Shown one piece after another: positions 41,976-51,063 of a stretch of DNA of 64,000 nucleotides; within the stretch, counting starts at the first letter, position 1; every line of letters begins with the position of its first letter. The position numbers and the translations under genes are program-made. Below the pieces are notes generated by a model. It did not search any database, was not told where the DNA came from, and saw only the letters and a program-made list of their open reading frames with translations. The stretch lies in assembly GCF_001708965.1 (NCBI RefSeq), contig NZ_LVJW01000003.1, forward strand, positions 310,001-374,000, given 5' to 3'. This DNA is from Candidatus Thiodiazotropha endoloripes. GTDB lineage: Bacteria; Pseudomonadota; Gammaproteobacteria; Chromatiales; Chromatiaceae.

Positions 41976-42572
41976 TCAAGTATGGTTCAGTGGTGTACGA
42001 AACCTTTGATAGACCCAAACGTGGGCGGGTGGCAAATTCCATAGGATACGATCAATACGAAAACCGACCAGCTGCATTGAGCGGGCGAGTTGTTTGGGGA
42101 TCGGAGGTGCAGGAGAGTAGGTGTATTGAATCAGTTTTCCATCATCAGAGAGGCTGTTGAATATCGCGGTCAGCACGCGAATCCGGGTATGGGTGCGCAT
42201 GTTCAACAGGGGCAGGCTGGATACCACACTATCGGCCAATCCAAGGTCCTTCTGTTTCAGCAGCTGTTGCAGTCGGGTGGCGTCGCCGGCAAGGATGGAG
42301 AGGCTGGGGAATTGGCTGATCAGCTTATCGGCCAGTATCTGATCTTTCTCTACCACCACAAGACGTTTAGGATTGAGACCCCGGCTGAGCAGTGCCGAGG
42401 TGACTGCCCCGGTACCGGCGCCAAGCTCAATAGTGAGTCCATTCATACTGCTGACCTGTGTGGCCATGGCCTGGGCCAGGCAGCCACTACTGGGGAACAG
42501 TGCGCCGACTTGTCGCGGGTTGCGTATCCAGGCCGTGATAAAATCCGGTTTTGCTTTTAATTGACTCAGCAT
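41976..42572 (-). CDS. Phospholipid N-methyltransferase-like SAM enzyme
   Basis: A 198-residue class I methyltransferase. The SAM motif is LTIELGAGTGAVTSALL (about residues 46-62), followed by VVVEKDQ and VVSSLPLLNM. Similarity to the rRNA adenine dimethylase/PmtA group, including FLxNPRQVGALFPSS (FITAWIRNPRQVGALFPSSG here), suggests phosphatidylethanolamine methylation. Many proteobacterial relatives lack proof of substrate. It would give the cell phosphatidylcholine precursors. Single gene. Confidence 0.78.
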   Translation of the reverse strand: MLSQLKAKPDFITAWIRNPRQVGALFPSSGCLAQAMATQVSSMNGLTIELGAGTGAVTSALLSRGLNPKRLVVVEKDQILADKLISQFPSLSILAGDATRLQQLLKQKDLGLADSVVSSLPLLNMRTHTRIRVLTAIFNSLSDDGKLIQYTYSPAPPIPKQLARSMQLVGFRIDRILWNLPPAHVWVYQRFRTPLNHT

Positions 42573-43011
42573 GACGATGAGGGTGGGGAGGTGTTTGGCT
42601 GCCCCACATCTGTCAGAGTTTTAATAACTTCCATTGATGTGTTCCCATGGGAATTAATCTCACATTGCCAGAATCGGATCATTCAGACAACTGTGCTGTC
42701 GGGTTCCTTTGTCGAATTGGGTAATGGCCGGCATTTACAGGGATGCCCGGCAATAGTCTGAGAATTATTGACTCTTGTTGTTGTCACATAGGATTCATTG
42801 AGGAGATACCGGGCTTAAGAATCCGATTGTGGGGGGATCCAGGCGCAGACTTGGACATCGCAGTGGGTGCATGGTCTCGCCACAAAACAGAATCCAATAT
42901 CCTTATACACTCTATGGTTTGTCGGCCTGCCAGATTTTCTGAGTCTGCCAAAATAGCTGTAACTGCACTGCATCATCTTCTGTCAATCAACCCTGAAATG
43001 GGTTAAGAAAC
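42573..43011. other. Intergenic, no gene recognised
   Basis: About 440 bases between the divergent methyltransferase and the egtB remnant. Short rightward open frames (42561-42761, 42743-43006) have no recognisable product. A promoter for the egt genes should lie here. Nothing else was seen. Confidence 0.5.
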
Positions 43012-43302
43012 ATGAAAAACAACCGAATTGACATAAGCCTTGCGTCACCAACCAACAGAGAGCTGCTGATTGAGGAGTTTCGACGTGTTCGAAACGACAC
43101 GGAGGCTCTCTGTTTGCCCCTCTCAGTCGATGATTCCCAGACCCAGTCAATCGTCCAGACCAGTCCGCCAAAGTGGCATATTGCCCATGTCACCTGGTTC
43201 TTCGAAGCCTTCGTGTTTGCTGATTATGATTATGATGATGACTATGAGTGTTTTGACGAGCGATGGGCGTTCACAGGCTTGCGGCTTGCGGAGGATGGAT
43301 GA
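43012..43302 (+). pseudogene. egtB: egtB remnant: N-terminal DinB-like domain joined to the extreme C-terminus
   Basis: A 96-residue frame. Residues 1-82 match the start of EgtB, the sulfoxide synthase of ergothioneine synthesis (SPPKWHIAHVTWFFEAFVF with H56 and H60 of the iron-binding HxxxH). The last 13 residues (RWAFTGLRLAEDG) match the very end of EgtB, usually RWQFTGLRLA. Full EgtB proteins are about 400-430 residues, so roughly 310-330 residues, including the whole C-type-lectin-like catalytic domain, have been lost in frame. It cannot perform sulfoxide synthesis. Its stop overlaps the start of egtD. An acidic DYDYDDDYE stretch precedes the junction. Confidence 0.85.
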
Positions 43303-44255
43303 TGGAAAATGTAACCTTTCATGACCATAAACCTGAGTCGCTGAGTTTGTATGATGCCGTAGTGCAAGGGTTATCGAAGCGTCAGAAGTCGATTCCTCCC
43401 AAGTTTTTCTATGATAAACGGGGTTCTGAGTTATTTGACCAGATCTGTCAACAACCGGAATACTACCTGCCGACTGTGGAACGACTAATGCTCGACCAGT
43501 ATGCTGCAGAGATAGCTGATCTGGCAGGTCAAGGCAGAGTTTTAATCGAACCTGGAGCAGGAAGTGCCAGTAAAGTGAGGCTTTTACTGGATGCGTTGCA
43601 GCCGAGTGCCTTTGTACCGATGGATATCTCTTTTGAATATCTGAAAACCAGTGCCACTGAACTGGCTGAGGAGTATCCGTGGCTCTCGATACGAGCCGCC
43701 TGTGTGGATTATACCCACTCCCTGCCGGTGCCTGAGAATGTGCCTGTCGGTCCCAGGCTGCTGTTTTTTCCCGGTTCCAGCCTGGGGAATTTCAATAAAC
43801 AAGAGGCCTGTAAATTTCTGAGGCTTGTACATACCACTGTAGGTAGTGGTGGAATGCTTCTGATTGGAGTGGACACAAAGAAAAATTATGGCGTTTTGAA
43901 CGCTGCCTACAATGATGCAGCCGGTTTGACAGCGAAATTCAATCTGAATCTGCTGTATCGAGTTCAGAACGAACTCAAGGCGGACCTTAATCCAGATAAT
44001 TTCGCCCATAAAGCCTTTTACAATACTGAGGCGGGTCGGATTGAGATGCATTTGATCAGTAAGCTTAAGCATACCTTAAGGTTGGATGGTCATGAGTTTA
44101 AATTTGAGGAGGGTGAGTATCTGCATACTGAGAACTCCTATAAATACTCCCCGGAAGAGTTTATCTCGATGGCCGCTATGAATGGATTTAAATCTCTCCG
44201 CTACTGGGTGGATGATCAAGGTTTGTTTGCGATTTATCTTTTGCAGTCAGAATGA
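43302..44255 (+). CDS. egtD: L-histidine N(alpha)-methyltransferase
   Basis: A 317-residue SAM-dependent enzyme that trimethylates histidine to hercynine, the first step of ergothioneine synthesis. Family landmarks are KSIPPKFFYDKRGSELFDQICQQPEYYLPT, a SAM-binding LIEPGAGSASKVRLLL, then FFPGSSLGNF and NRDLNAD-equivalent NELKADLNPDNFAHKAFYN. The start at 43302 overlaps the last base of the egtB remnant. A start at 43263 within egtB is in frame but has no family similarity. With egtB destroyed, the pathway would stop at hercynine unless another sulfoxide synthase exists. Confidence 0.93.
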   Translation: MENVTFHDHKPESLSLYDAVVQGLSKRQKSIPPKFFYDKRGSELFDQICQQPEYYLPTVERLMLDQYAAEIADLAGQGRVLIEPGAGSASKVRLLLDALQPSAFVPMDISFEYLKTSATELAEEYPWLSIRAACVDYTHSLPVPENVPVGPRLLFFPGSSLGNFNKQEACKFLRLVHTTVGSGGMLLIGVDTKKNYGVLNAAYNDAAGLTAKFNLNLLYRVQNELKADLNPDNFAHKAFYNTEAGRIEMHLISKLKHTLRLDGHEFKFEEGEYLHTENSYKYSPEEFISMAAMNGFKSLRYWVDDQGLFAIYLLQSE

Positions 44256-44434
44256 CAGGAAAGCTGATTTGAGCAGTGTGTGGGATTTGAAGGCATAAAA
44301 ATCTTAAAAAAAACCCTATCCTGACCTATTATTTCATGAGGAGATAATCTGAAAACAATAAAAAAGACCTAGTACGTCATATCATTAAGGTCAACAAAAG
44401 CAAGGATCCAGTTTAATACCCTATCCCTCAGCAA

Positions 44435-47400
44435 ATGGGTGCTTGCAGCATGAATTATGGGCTCTTTGTGAAAAGTCTGCTGTTCGGTGCATTGTTACTC
44501 CTTGGAAATGCATCAATGGCAGATACACCACTCTCGGAAAAGAGGGTGTTGCTGATCTATTCCTATCATCCAGGCTTTCCGACAACACCGAGAATTTTAA
44601 ACGGTCTTCGATCCATTTTTACCTTTGATGGGCCAAAGATTGATATTGAATTCATGGACTCAAAGCGTCTGCATGACGAGCAGAGTCAGATTAATTTTGT
44701 TCAGCAACTGAGCTACAAGTTGAATTACAGGCAAGCTTACGATTTGGTGATTGTTGCTGATGACCATGCCTTGAGGTTGGTTGATGATTACCGGGAGAAA
44801 TTGTTTAAAGGTATTCCAATTGTTTTTCTCGGAATCAATAGTTTGGAAATGGCGCTTGAACTGGAACAGCGTGAAGGTTATACCGGAGTTGTCGAAATAC
44901 CCTCATTTAAAGAGAACCTGGATCTGGCTAAGTCGCTTTTTCCGGCTGCTGACAAAGTGTATGTGATTGTGGATGGTACTACCAGTGGTCAGCATGATTT
45001 TAAACGCTTTAATAACGCCATTGAGGCGTACAATGATCTGGAAATTGAGATTCTATCACTTATAAGTATGAAGTGGTCTGAACTGAAAGAGAGTGTCACC
45101 AAAATTGATTCAGAAGATCTTCTGTTTTTAATATCAGCCTATCGAGATAGTGAAGAGATAAGTAAATCATTTGATGAGAGTTTGAAGCTGATAGTGGAGG
45201 CATCAGGTGTACCAATATTTCACTTTTGGCAGCATGGCCTGAAGAATGGAGTTTTTGGCGGAATTATGATTGATCACTATGCGCAAGGAAGGCAGGCAGC
45301 AAGATTGGCGAAACAGATACTTGAAGGTATTTCAATAGATAGCCTGAGGGTAAATAAAAACAGTCCGAACGTACCCTATTTTGACTATCGGCTGGTGCTT
45401 GCCTATGGATTGGATGAAGAGAGATTTCCCATAGAAACGCATTGGGTGAACTTACCTGAAGATGAATCTTATGAATATAAGAGTTATTTTTATTATGCTG
45501 TTGCTGTATTGATTCTATTGATTGCGATCGGGTTTGTGTTTATAGCTTTTTTTAAACGTTACAGGCAGTTAACTGTAGAAATAGTAAAGAGTGAAGAAAG
45601 CTACAGAAAAATAGTTGAAAATAGTCATGACGGTATTTTTCAACTGGATATGGATGGAGGTATTCTATTTGCCAATGCCAGGTTGGCCGATATGCTTGGT
45701 TACGGCCTGAATGAAGTTATTGGGCGGTCAATACATGATTTTATAAGAGAGGGATCAAATGTAGAGACTGCTGATAATCTATTGCGAGGTGGGCGTGAAG
45801 AGAGTGGCTCTTATGAGGTCAAGTTTATAAATAAATATGGAGATGAAGTATGGACGCAGATAAATACAAGTCGATTACGTGATGATCATGAAAATGTAAG
45901 TGGTATTTTGTCTTTGGTTCGAGATATTAATGCATTAAGAAAAGAGCGTAGTAGATTAAGGGAGAGTGAAGAGAAATTTAAACAATTGACACATTCGATA
46001 AAAGAGGTGTTTTGGTTGAGCTCTCCCGATTTGCAAAGGGTTTATTATATCAGTCCTGGATATGAGCAGCTTTGGGGGAGAAGCAGGCAAACTTTGTATG
46101 ATGATGCTGTCAACTGGATGACTGCCCTTCCATTGGATGACCTAAAGCGCATTGAACGGTTTATGTTGGAAGAGTTGCCGAAGGATTGGGTGGAGTTGAC
46201 GTTTCCAGAATACAGGGTTTATCGGCCTGATGGAAGTATGAGTTGGGTTGAGGCCAAAGCTTTTGCGATAAAGGATGAATTAGGTGAGTGCTATAGAATT
46301 GCCGGTGTGGCTGAAGATATAACAATAAGAAAACAAAATGAGTTGGAATTGAACTATCGATTGGAGTATGAGCGATTGGTAGCTGAACATTCCTCAAAAC
46401 TGATAGGAGCTGGCAGGGTAGAAATATCAGGAAGATTTGATGATTTGTTAAAACAATTAGGATTGTTGACCGGTAGCTCAAGAGTATATTTGATATTAAA
46501 CCGCGCAGGTTATGATGACTATGATGTGTTGAACGAGTGGCATGATCCAGATAGGCGGCCACTGAAAGAGATTATTGAAACTGAATCAAAGTCAGTTTTT
46601 TTCAAGATATTTGAGCTTATTCAACAGCAAGAGTTATCGTTTATTAACTCGTTGGATCAGTTGTCCAAGGACAGATTTGATTACAGGCATCATTTACAGC
46701 AACTAGATATCCATTATTTCAAAGCTGTCCCCCTTAGAATAAATGATCAGCTGTCAGGTCTGCTTGGGCTTGATCACCCAGTCCGTGAGCATGTTTCTTT
46801 AAAGGGTGATATGTCGATGCTTAGAACGGTTGCCGATATGATGGCAGGTGCAATTAAAAGGCAAAATATCGTCTCGGATTTGAGAAGTTCCAGGCGGACG
46901 CTGAGTACACTGTTGAATAATCTTCCAGGTGCGGTCTATCGATGTAAGTATGATGAATACTGGAGTATGCAGTTCATTAGTGATGGTATTGAGGATATTG
47001 CAGGGTATCCCTCAAAAGAGATCAAGGGCAATGCTTTGGTTAAATATGCAGATCTGATCCATAAAGATGACAGGCAAAATGTCAGAGATCATGTAACAAG
47101 ATCGATTGATGACCATAGTCAATTTGAAATTGAATACAGGTTGTTCGATAAAGATGGAGGGATGCACTGGGTTTGGGAGAGAGGTGCTCTGATCGATACT
47201 GAAAGTGGTGTAGGTCTGATTGAAGGGTTTATTACGGAGATCACTGATAAGAAACAGATTGAGAGTGCGCTCAAATCAAATGAAGAGTATTTAAAGTTGA
47301 TTATGAACTCTACAGCAGAATCAATCTATGTTTTGGATGAAAATGGTATCTGTTTGAGTGTAAATAAAGCAGGCCTGGAACTGTTGGGTTATGACAGTGA

Positions 47401-49903
47401 GGAGGAGCTTACTGGGCAGGTTATGCATGATGTAATGCATCATACACACCAAAATGGTCAAGTGTATGAAAGAGAAGATTGCCCAATGTTTCTCTCAACC
47501 CAAAACAGACAGCAGGTGCATGTGGAAAGTGATGTGTTTTGGCGGAAAGATGGTAGTAGTATTCCAGTTGAGTACTGGTCCTATCCACTGATTGAAAACT
47601 CTGAAAATAGTGGAGTTGTTGTCTCATTTATCGACATCACAGAGAGAAAGTTCAATGAAGAGCTAATCAGCGCGAGAGTGAATCTACATGACTATTCGCA
47701 GAATCATAATGCCAATGAGTTGTTGGTTTATGCCATTAATGAAGCATGCGGAAAAACTGATAGTGAAATCGGTTTTTTTCATTTTATCGATCAGAACCAA
47801 AAATCATTGTCATTTCAGGTCTGGTCTGCAGGAATGGGCAAGTCAATCATTGAATATGTAGAAAGTGAAAGTCAAGATAACCAGCAGGATAAAAGCATTT
47901 GGTTTGAGTCCTGCCTCCTGAAGAAGCCAATTGTACATAATTATGAAAACGCTCGGGTTTCACAATTTAAAACGACGGATGGGTTTGTAGAACCTGTTAC
48001 AGCCCTTTGTGTGCCGGTGGTAAATGGCAATCTGGTTGTGGCCGTGATGGGGGTAGGAAATTGTAATGCGGGCAATTATGGTGATGATGAGATTAAGAAG
48101 TTATCAGTTATTGCAGAATTAACATGGGAGTTGGCTGAAAGTAAAATAATCAAGGAAAAAATAGAAGAGAGCAGAATTCAGCTCAATACAATTCTGGATA
48201 CCGTTACCGAGGCTGTGGCGCTCTGGGATTATAAAGGAAGGTTGCGATATGCTAATCCAGAGTTTTTAAAACTAGTAGACAGTCACAAAAGAAGTTATGA
48301 ATTGTCAGATTATCTGGGTAAAAGGCTGACAGATTTTGATAGTGCTTATCCATTCATACCCTATATCAACGACTACCTAAAAAGCCTGCTCAAGAATGGC
48401 AAGTCTGTTGATAAATGTCAAATTAATCAATCTTTAGATTATGGTGAATCAGGCTGGATTAGTCTCAGTGTCCATGCGCTTTATGATAGCAATGTTTCAT
48501 CCATTACCGGTGCGGTTTCAGTGATAACAAATATAACGGACGAAAAAAATACAGAAGCTCAACTGGAGTTACTGGCTCATTATGACAATCTGACAAAACT
48601 TCCGAACAGGCTGTTGGCAATCGATCGTCTCAGGCAGATGATTGCAAGAGCAGACAGAACCAATGAGCTTATGGCAGTCTGCTATCTAGACTTGGATGGA
48701 TTCAAACAAGTCAATGATAGCCATGGTCATGAAGCTGGTGACGAGTTGCTTAAACAAACAGCAAGTCGACTGGAATACAGTGTCAGACATGGTGATACCG
48801 TGTCTCGCTTAGGAGGAGATGAGTTTCTTATTCTGTTGGCGGGACTTAATGATCAGCATGAAACCCAGACGATACTCTCACGTATCCTTCACCAACTCGC
48901 AAAAACCTACTTTATTGGTGATATTAATGTTTCCAATGTCAGTGCAAGCCTGGGAGTAACTCTTTATCCAGTAGATAAAATGGATGCTGATGGTTTAATA
49001 GGTCACGCCGATCAGGCTATGTATCTTGCAAAACGCTTGGGGAAGAATCGATATCAATTCTATAGTCAAGAGCTCGAACGTCGAATATTTGCACAACAGG
49101 AGGTACTTGGCGATGTCTTAAGGGCATTGAATGAAAATCAATTGGAAATCTACTATCAGCCTGTTGTAGATAGTGAAAGTGGCTGGCTCAACAGTTGCGA
49201 AGCACTTTTGAGATGGAATAACCCAATACTTGGATTATTAAAACCAGCAGAATTTCTACCGTTGCTAAATCGATCTGAAATCAAACTATCCATCACTGAG
49301 TGGGTTTTGAAACAGGTAATCCATTATCTCCATACTCATAAGGCAAATGGCACTGGAGTTCCTGTTTCCTTCAATATATTCCCGGAACAATGTTTTGAAT
49401 TGGGATTAATGGAGATTCTAAAAAAACACACAACTGAATTGCCGGAATCACTTCTGCAGCGTATCAATATTGAAATACAGGAATCCGATATCGTCACCTC
49501 ATATAACAGAGCAAATAGATTTATCAAGGCGTGCAGAGAGCTTGGAATAGACTGTATATTGGGAGGTATTGGTGCTGGTGAGCTTTCACTAATACAGCTG
49601 GCTCAGTTGCCGGTAAAACTGATAAAGATAAATTTATCACAAATTAAAACTATGACTACAAAGAGTGATCAGATGGTACTGATAAAAAGCATTCACACTT
49701 TGGCAGAATCCTCTGGTAAGTCAGTAATTATACAAGGTGTTGAAGATTACAGGCAGTTATCAGAGGTAAACAATCTGGGTTGCACAAAAATACAGGGGTT
49801 TCTTATTACTCAACCACTTCCAGAAGATACGTTTATACAATGGATTGGTAATTCAACAGACACAACCTTCTTGGTATCCAACTATCCAGGCATCAATCGA
49901 TAA
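44435..49903 (+). CDS. 1,822-residue sensor: binding-protein domain, PAS/GAF array, GGDEF and degenerate EAL
   Basis: It starts with a signal sequence (LFGALLLLGNASMAD); the ATG at 44450 is an alternative start. Residues 35-335 form an ABC-type substrate-binding fold (VLLIYSYHPGFPTTPRILNGL). A membrane segment lies at 353-373. PAS domains follow at about 385-505 and 510-635, a GAF at 645-815, PAS at 820-950 and 955-1085, a second GAF at 1085-1235, and a PAS at 1240-1370. GGDEF (near 1459-1463) is intact, so cyclase activity is plausible. EALLRW (E1589) is present. However DDFGTG is replaced by GGIGAG (near 1710) and AEGVET by IQGVED (near 1765), so phosphodiesterase activity is probably lost. 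Marked AT richness compared with neighbours suggests a distinct origin. A hemerythrin gene follows. Confidence 0.88.
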   Translation: MGACSMNYGLFVKSLLFGALLLLGNASMADTPLSEKRVLLIYSYHPGFPTTPRILNGLRSIFTFDGPKIDIEFMDSKRLHDEQSQINFVQQLSYKLNYRQAYDLVIVADDHALRLVDDYREKLFKGIPIVFLGINSLEMALELEQREGYTGVVEIPSFKENLDLAKSLFPAADKVYVIVDGTTSGQHDFKRFNNAIEAYNDLEIEILSLISMKWSELKESVTKIDSEDLLFLISAYRDSEEISKSFDESLKLIVEASGVPIFHFWQHGLKNGVFGGIMIDHYAQGRQAARLAKQILEGISIDSLRVNKNSPNVPYFDYRLVLAYGLDEERFPIETHWVNLPEDESYEYKSYFYYAVAVLILLIAIGFVFIAFFKRYRQLTVEIVKSEESYRKIVENSHDGIFQLDMDGGILFANARLADMLGYGLNEVIGRSIHDFIREGSNVETADNLLRGGREESGSYEVKFINKYGDEVWTQINTSRLRDDHENVSGILSLVRDINALRKERSRLRESEEKFKQLTHSIKEVFWLSSPDLQRVYYISPGYEQLWGRSRQTLYDDAVNWMTALPLDDLKRIERFMLEELPKDWVELTFPEYRVYRPDGSMSWVEAKAFAIKDELGECYRIAGVAEDITIRKQNELELNYRLEYERLVAEHSSKLIGAGRVEISGRFDDLLKQLGLLTGSSRVYLILNRAGYDDYDVLNEWHDPDRRPLKEIIETESKSVFFKIFELIQQQELSFINSLDQLSKDRFDYRHHLQQLDIHYFKAVPLRINDQLSGLLGLDHPVREHVSLKGDMSMLRTVADMMAGAIKRQNIVSDLRSSRRTLSTLLNNLPGAVYRCKYDEYWSMQFISDGIEDIAGYPSKEIKGNALVKYADLIHKDDRQNVRDHVTRSIDDHSQFEIEYRLFDKDGGMHWVWERGALIDTESGVGLIEGFITEITDKKQIESALKSNEEYLKLIMNSTAESIYVLDENGICLSVNKAGLELLGYDSEEELTGQVMHDVMHHTHQNGQVYEREDCPMFLSTQNRQQVHVESDVFWRKDGSSIPVEYWSYPLIENSENSGVVVSFIDITERKFNEELISARVNLHDYSQNHNANELLVYAINEACGKTDSEIGFFHFIDQNQKSLSFQVWSAGMGKSIIEYVESESQDNQQDKSIWFESCLLKKPIVHNYENARVSQFKTTDGFVEPVTALCVPVVNGNLVVAVMGVGNCNAGNYGDDEIKKLSVIAELTWELAESKIIKEKIEESRIQLNTILDTVTEAVALWDYKGRLRYANPEFLKLVDSHKRSYELSDYLGKRLTDFDSAYPFIPYINDYLKSLLKNGKSVDKCQINQSLDYGESGWISLSVHALYDSNVSSITGAVSVITNITDEKNTEAQLELLAHYDNLTKLPNRLLAIDRLRQMIARADRTNELMAVCYLDLDGFKQVNDSHGHEAGDELLKQTASRLEYSVRHGDTVSRLGGDEFLILLAGLNDQHETQTILSRILHQLAKTYFIGDINVSNVSASLGVTLYPVDKMDADGLIGHADQAMYLAKRLGKNRYQFYSQELERRIFAQQEVLGDVLRALNENQLEIYYQPVVDSESGWLNSCEALLRWNNPILGLLKPAEFLPLLNRSEIKLSITEWVLKQVIHYLHTHKANGTGVPVSFNIFPEQCFELGLMEILKKHTTELPESLLQRINIEIQESDIVTSYNRANRFIKACRELGIDCILGGIGAGELSLIQLAQLPVKLIKINLSQIKTMTTKSDQMVLIKSIHTLAESSGKSVIIQGVEDYRQLSEVNNLGCTKIQGFLITQPLPEDTFIQWIGNSTDTTFLVSNYPGINR

Positions 49904-49919
49904 AGAGGTATCCATACAA

Positions 49920-50345
49920 ATGGTAAATAAAAGCTCATTTATCTGGAGTGATGAGATGGCAACAGAAGTCGATGTTATTGACTCTCAACATAAAAACCTA
50001 CTGCAGATGGTTAATGAGGCATATCAGGGACTGGATAAGGATGTGAGTGATATTGTCTTTCAAAGGATCACTAAGGAACTGTTGAGCTATGCAATTTATC
50101 ACTTTCAGACAGAAGAGCATCTGATGCAAGAGTATGGTTATTTTGATGAATGTCCAGAAGAGGCAGCCCAACACGTTAGTGAGCATAGAGACTTCTCAGC
50201 AAAAGTTGTTACTACAAGGGATGGCGTAAACAGTGAAGTTAAAGAGGAGATGGAAGAGATATTGACTTTTTTGAATGCATGGATACTTAACCATACACAA
50301 AATGTGGACATAAAATTGGGAAACTTTATCAAAAACAAAGAATAA
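49920..50345 (+). CDS. Bacteriohemerythrin
   Basis: A 141-residue four-helix di-iron O2-binding protein. All seven ligands appear: H24, H61, E65, H85, H89, H125 and D130 (motifs DSQHKN, HFQTE, HVSEH, HTQNVD). The ATG at 49920 is used because it follows the upstream stop by 16 bases and is preceded by AAGAGG; a GTG at 49845 would overlap the sensor gene. Roles proposed for this family include oxygen carriage, storage and sensing. Co-transcription with the large PAS/GGDEF protein suggests oxygen or redox information may be linked to c-di-GMP. Confidence 0.9.
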   Translation: MVNKSSFIWSDEMATEVDVIDSQHKNLLQMVNEAYQGLDKDVSDIVFQRITKELLSYAIYHFQTEEHLMQEYGYFDECPEEAAQHVSEHRDFSAKVVTTRDGVNSEVKEEMEEILTFLNAWILNHTQNVDIKLGNFIKNKE

Positions 50346-50544
50346 ATAAGTGGTCTCAAAGGTTAAATCCAACCAACTACATAGATACAAATCAATAAAT
50401 ATTCTAAAAAATCTAATCAAGGTTATGCATCTAGTTACTTAATAAAAAAAATCAAGTGGGAATTTAACCACTTGCAGGATTTCGAATTTTGACTATAGAT
50501 TTGTAATGAGTCTGTCATAAAAATGTCGAAAACGGAGTCTGGCA

Positions 50545-50991
50545 ATGGTTCGATGGATTTTGGGTATGCTGGTTTTCTATGCGGGGTATTCTGCTGCAGA
50601 GGAGCATCCCGCCTGTCTGGATCTTCCTTTGGACGATCCTGGGTATACATCAGCAGAGTTACACTTGATCGCCGCCAGCTGTAGTTCACCTCTGGTAGCA
50701 GACCTCTATTTTAATCGAGCACTACACATCGATTTGCTCAACAAATACCGTGATTTCGAGCAGGCATTACTGCAGTTCGGTAAAGCAGACGACGATAGCT
50801 ATATAGAATACTATCGAATGCATATCGCCTTGGTTGAGGCCTTTTCAAGTCGTGATCTGCTCAATGAAAAACGCGACCAAACCCTGAGTAAGCTCAACAG
50901 AATCTATGAGCAGTCTCATGAAATCGCTGAATTAAGATTCAAAGGTTATGATTTAGTAGCGGATCGACTGGAGCTGATCTACCAACTTTAA
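50545..50991 (+). CDS. Secreted protein of unknown function
   Basis: A 148-residue product with a signal peptide (MVRWILGMLVFYAGYSAAEE). Two cysteines (CLDLP and ASCSSPL) may form a disulfide. The rest is predicted helical, with TPR-like spacing (ADLYFNRALHIDLLNKYRDF), but no clear repeat. No family is recognised. It precedes the RND permease gene by 72 bases on the same strand and could be a small accessory protein, though this is only positional. Confidence 0.6.
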   Translation: MVRWILGMLVFYAGYSAAEEHPACLDLPLDDPGYTSAELHLIAASCSSPLVADLYFNRALHIDLLNKYRDFEQALLQFGKADDDSYIEYYRMHIALVEAFSSRDLLNEKRDQTLSKLNRIYEQSHEIAELRFKGYDLVADRLELIYQL

Positions 50992-51063
50992 TTTTTAGCG
51001 CCTGATTGTGCCTGAGTCCTAAAATTGTCATATCATAAACACTCTTGATATGAGTGGCTCGAA

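Noticed and set aside
42743-43006. 87-codon rightward open frame before the egtB remnant
   Set aside because: It has no ribosome site, no motif, and low coding character.
50453-50474. Small hairpin CAAGTGG/CCACTTG upstream of the secreted-protein gene
   Set aside because: It has a T-run only on the minus strand, where no gene ends. The short stem could be chance in an AT-rich gap.
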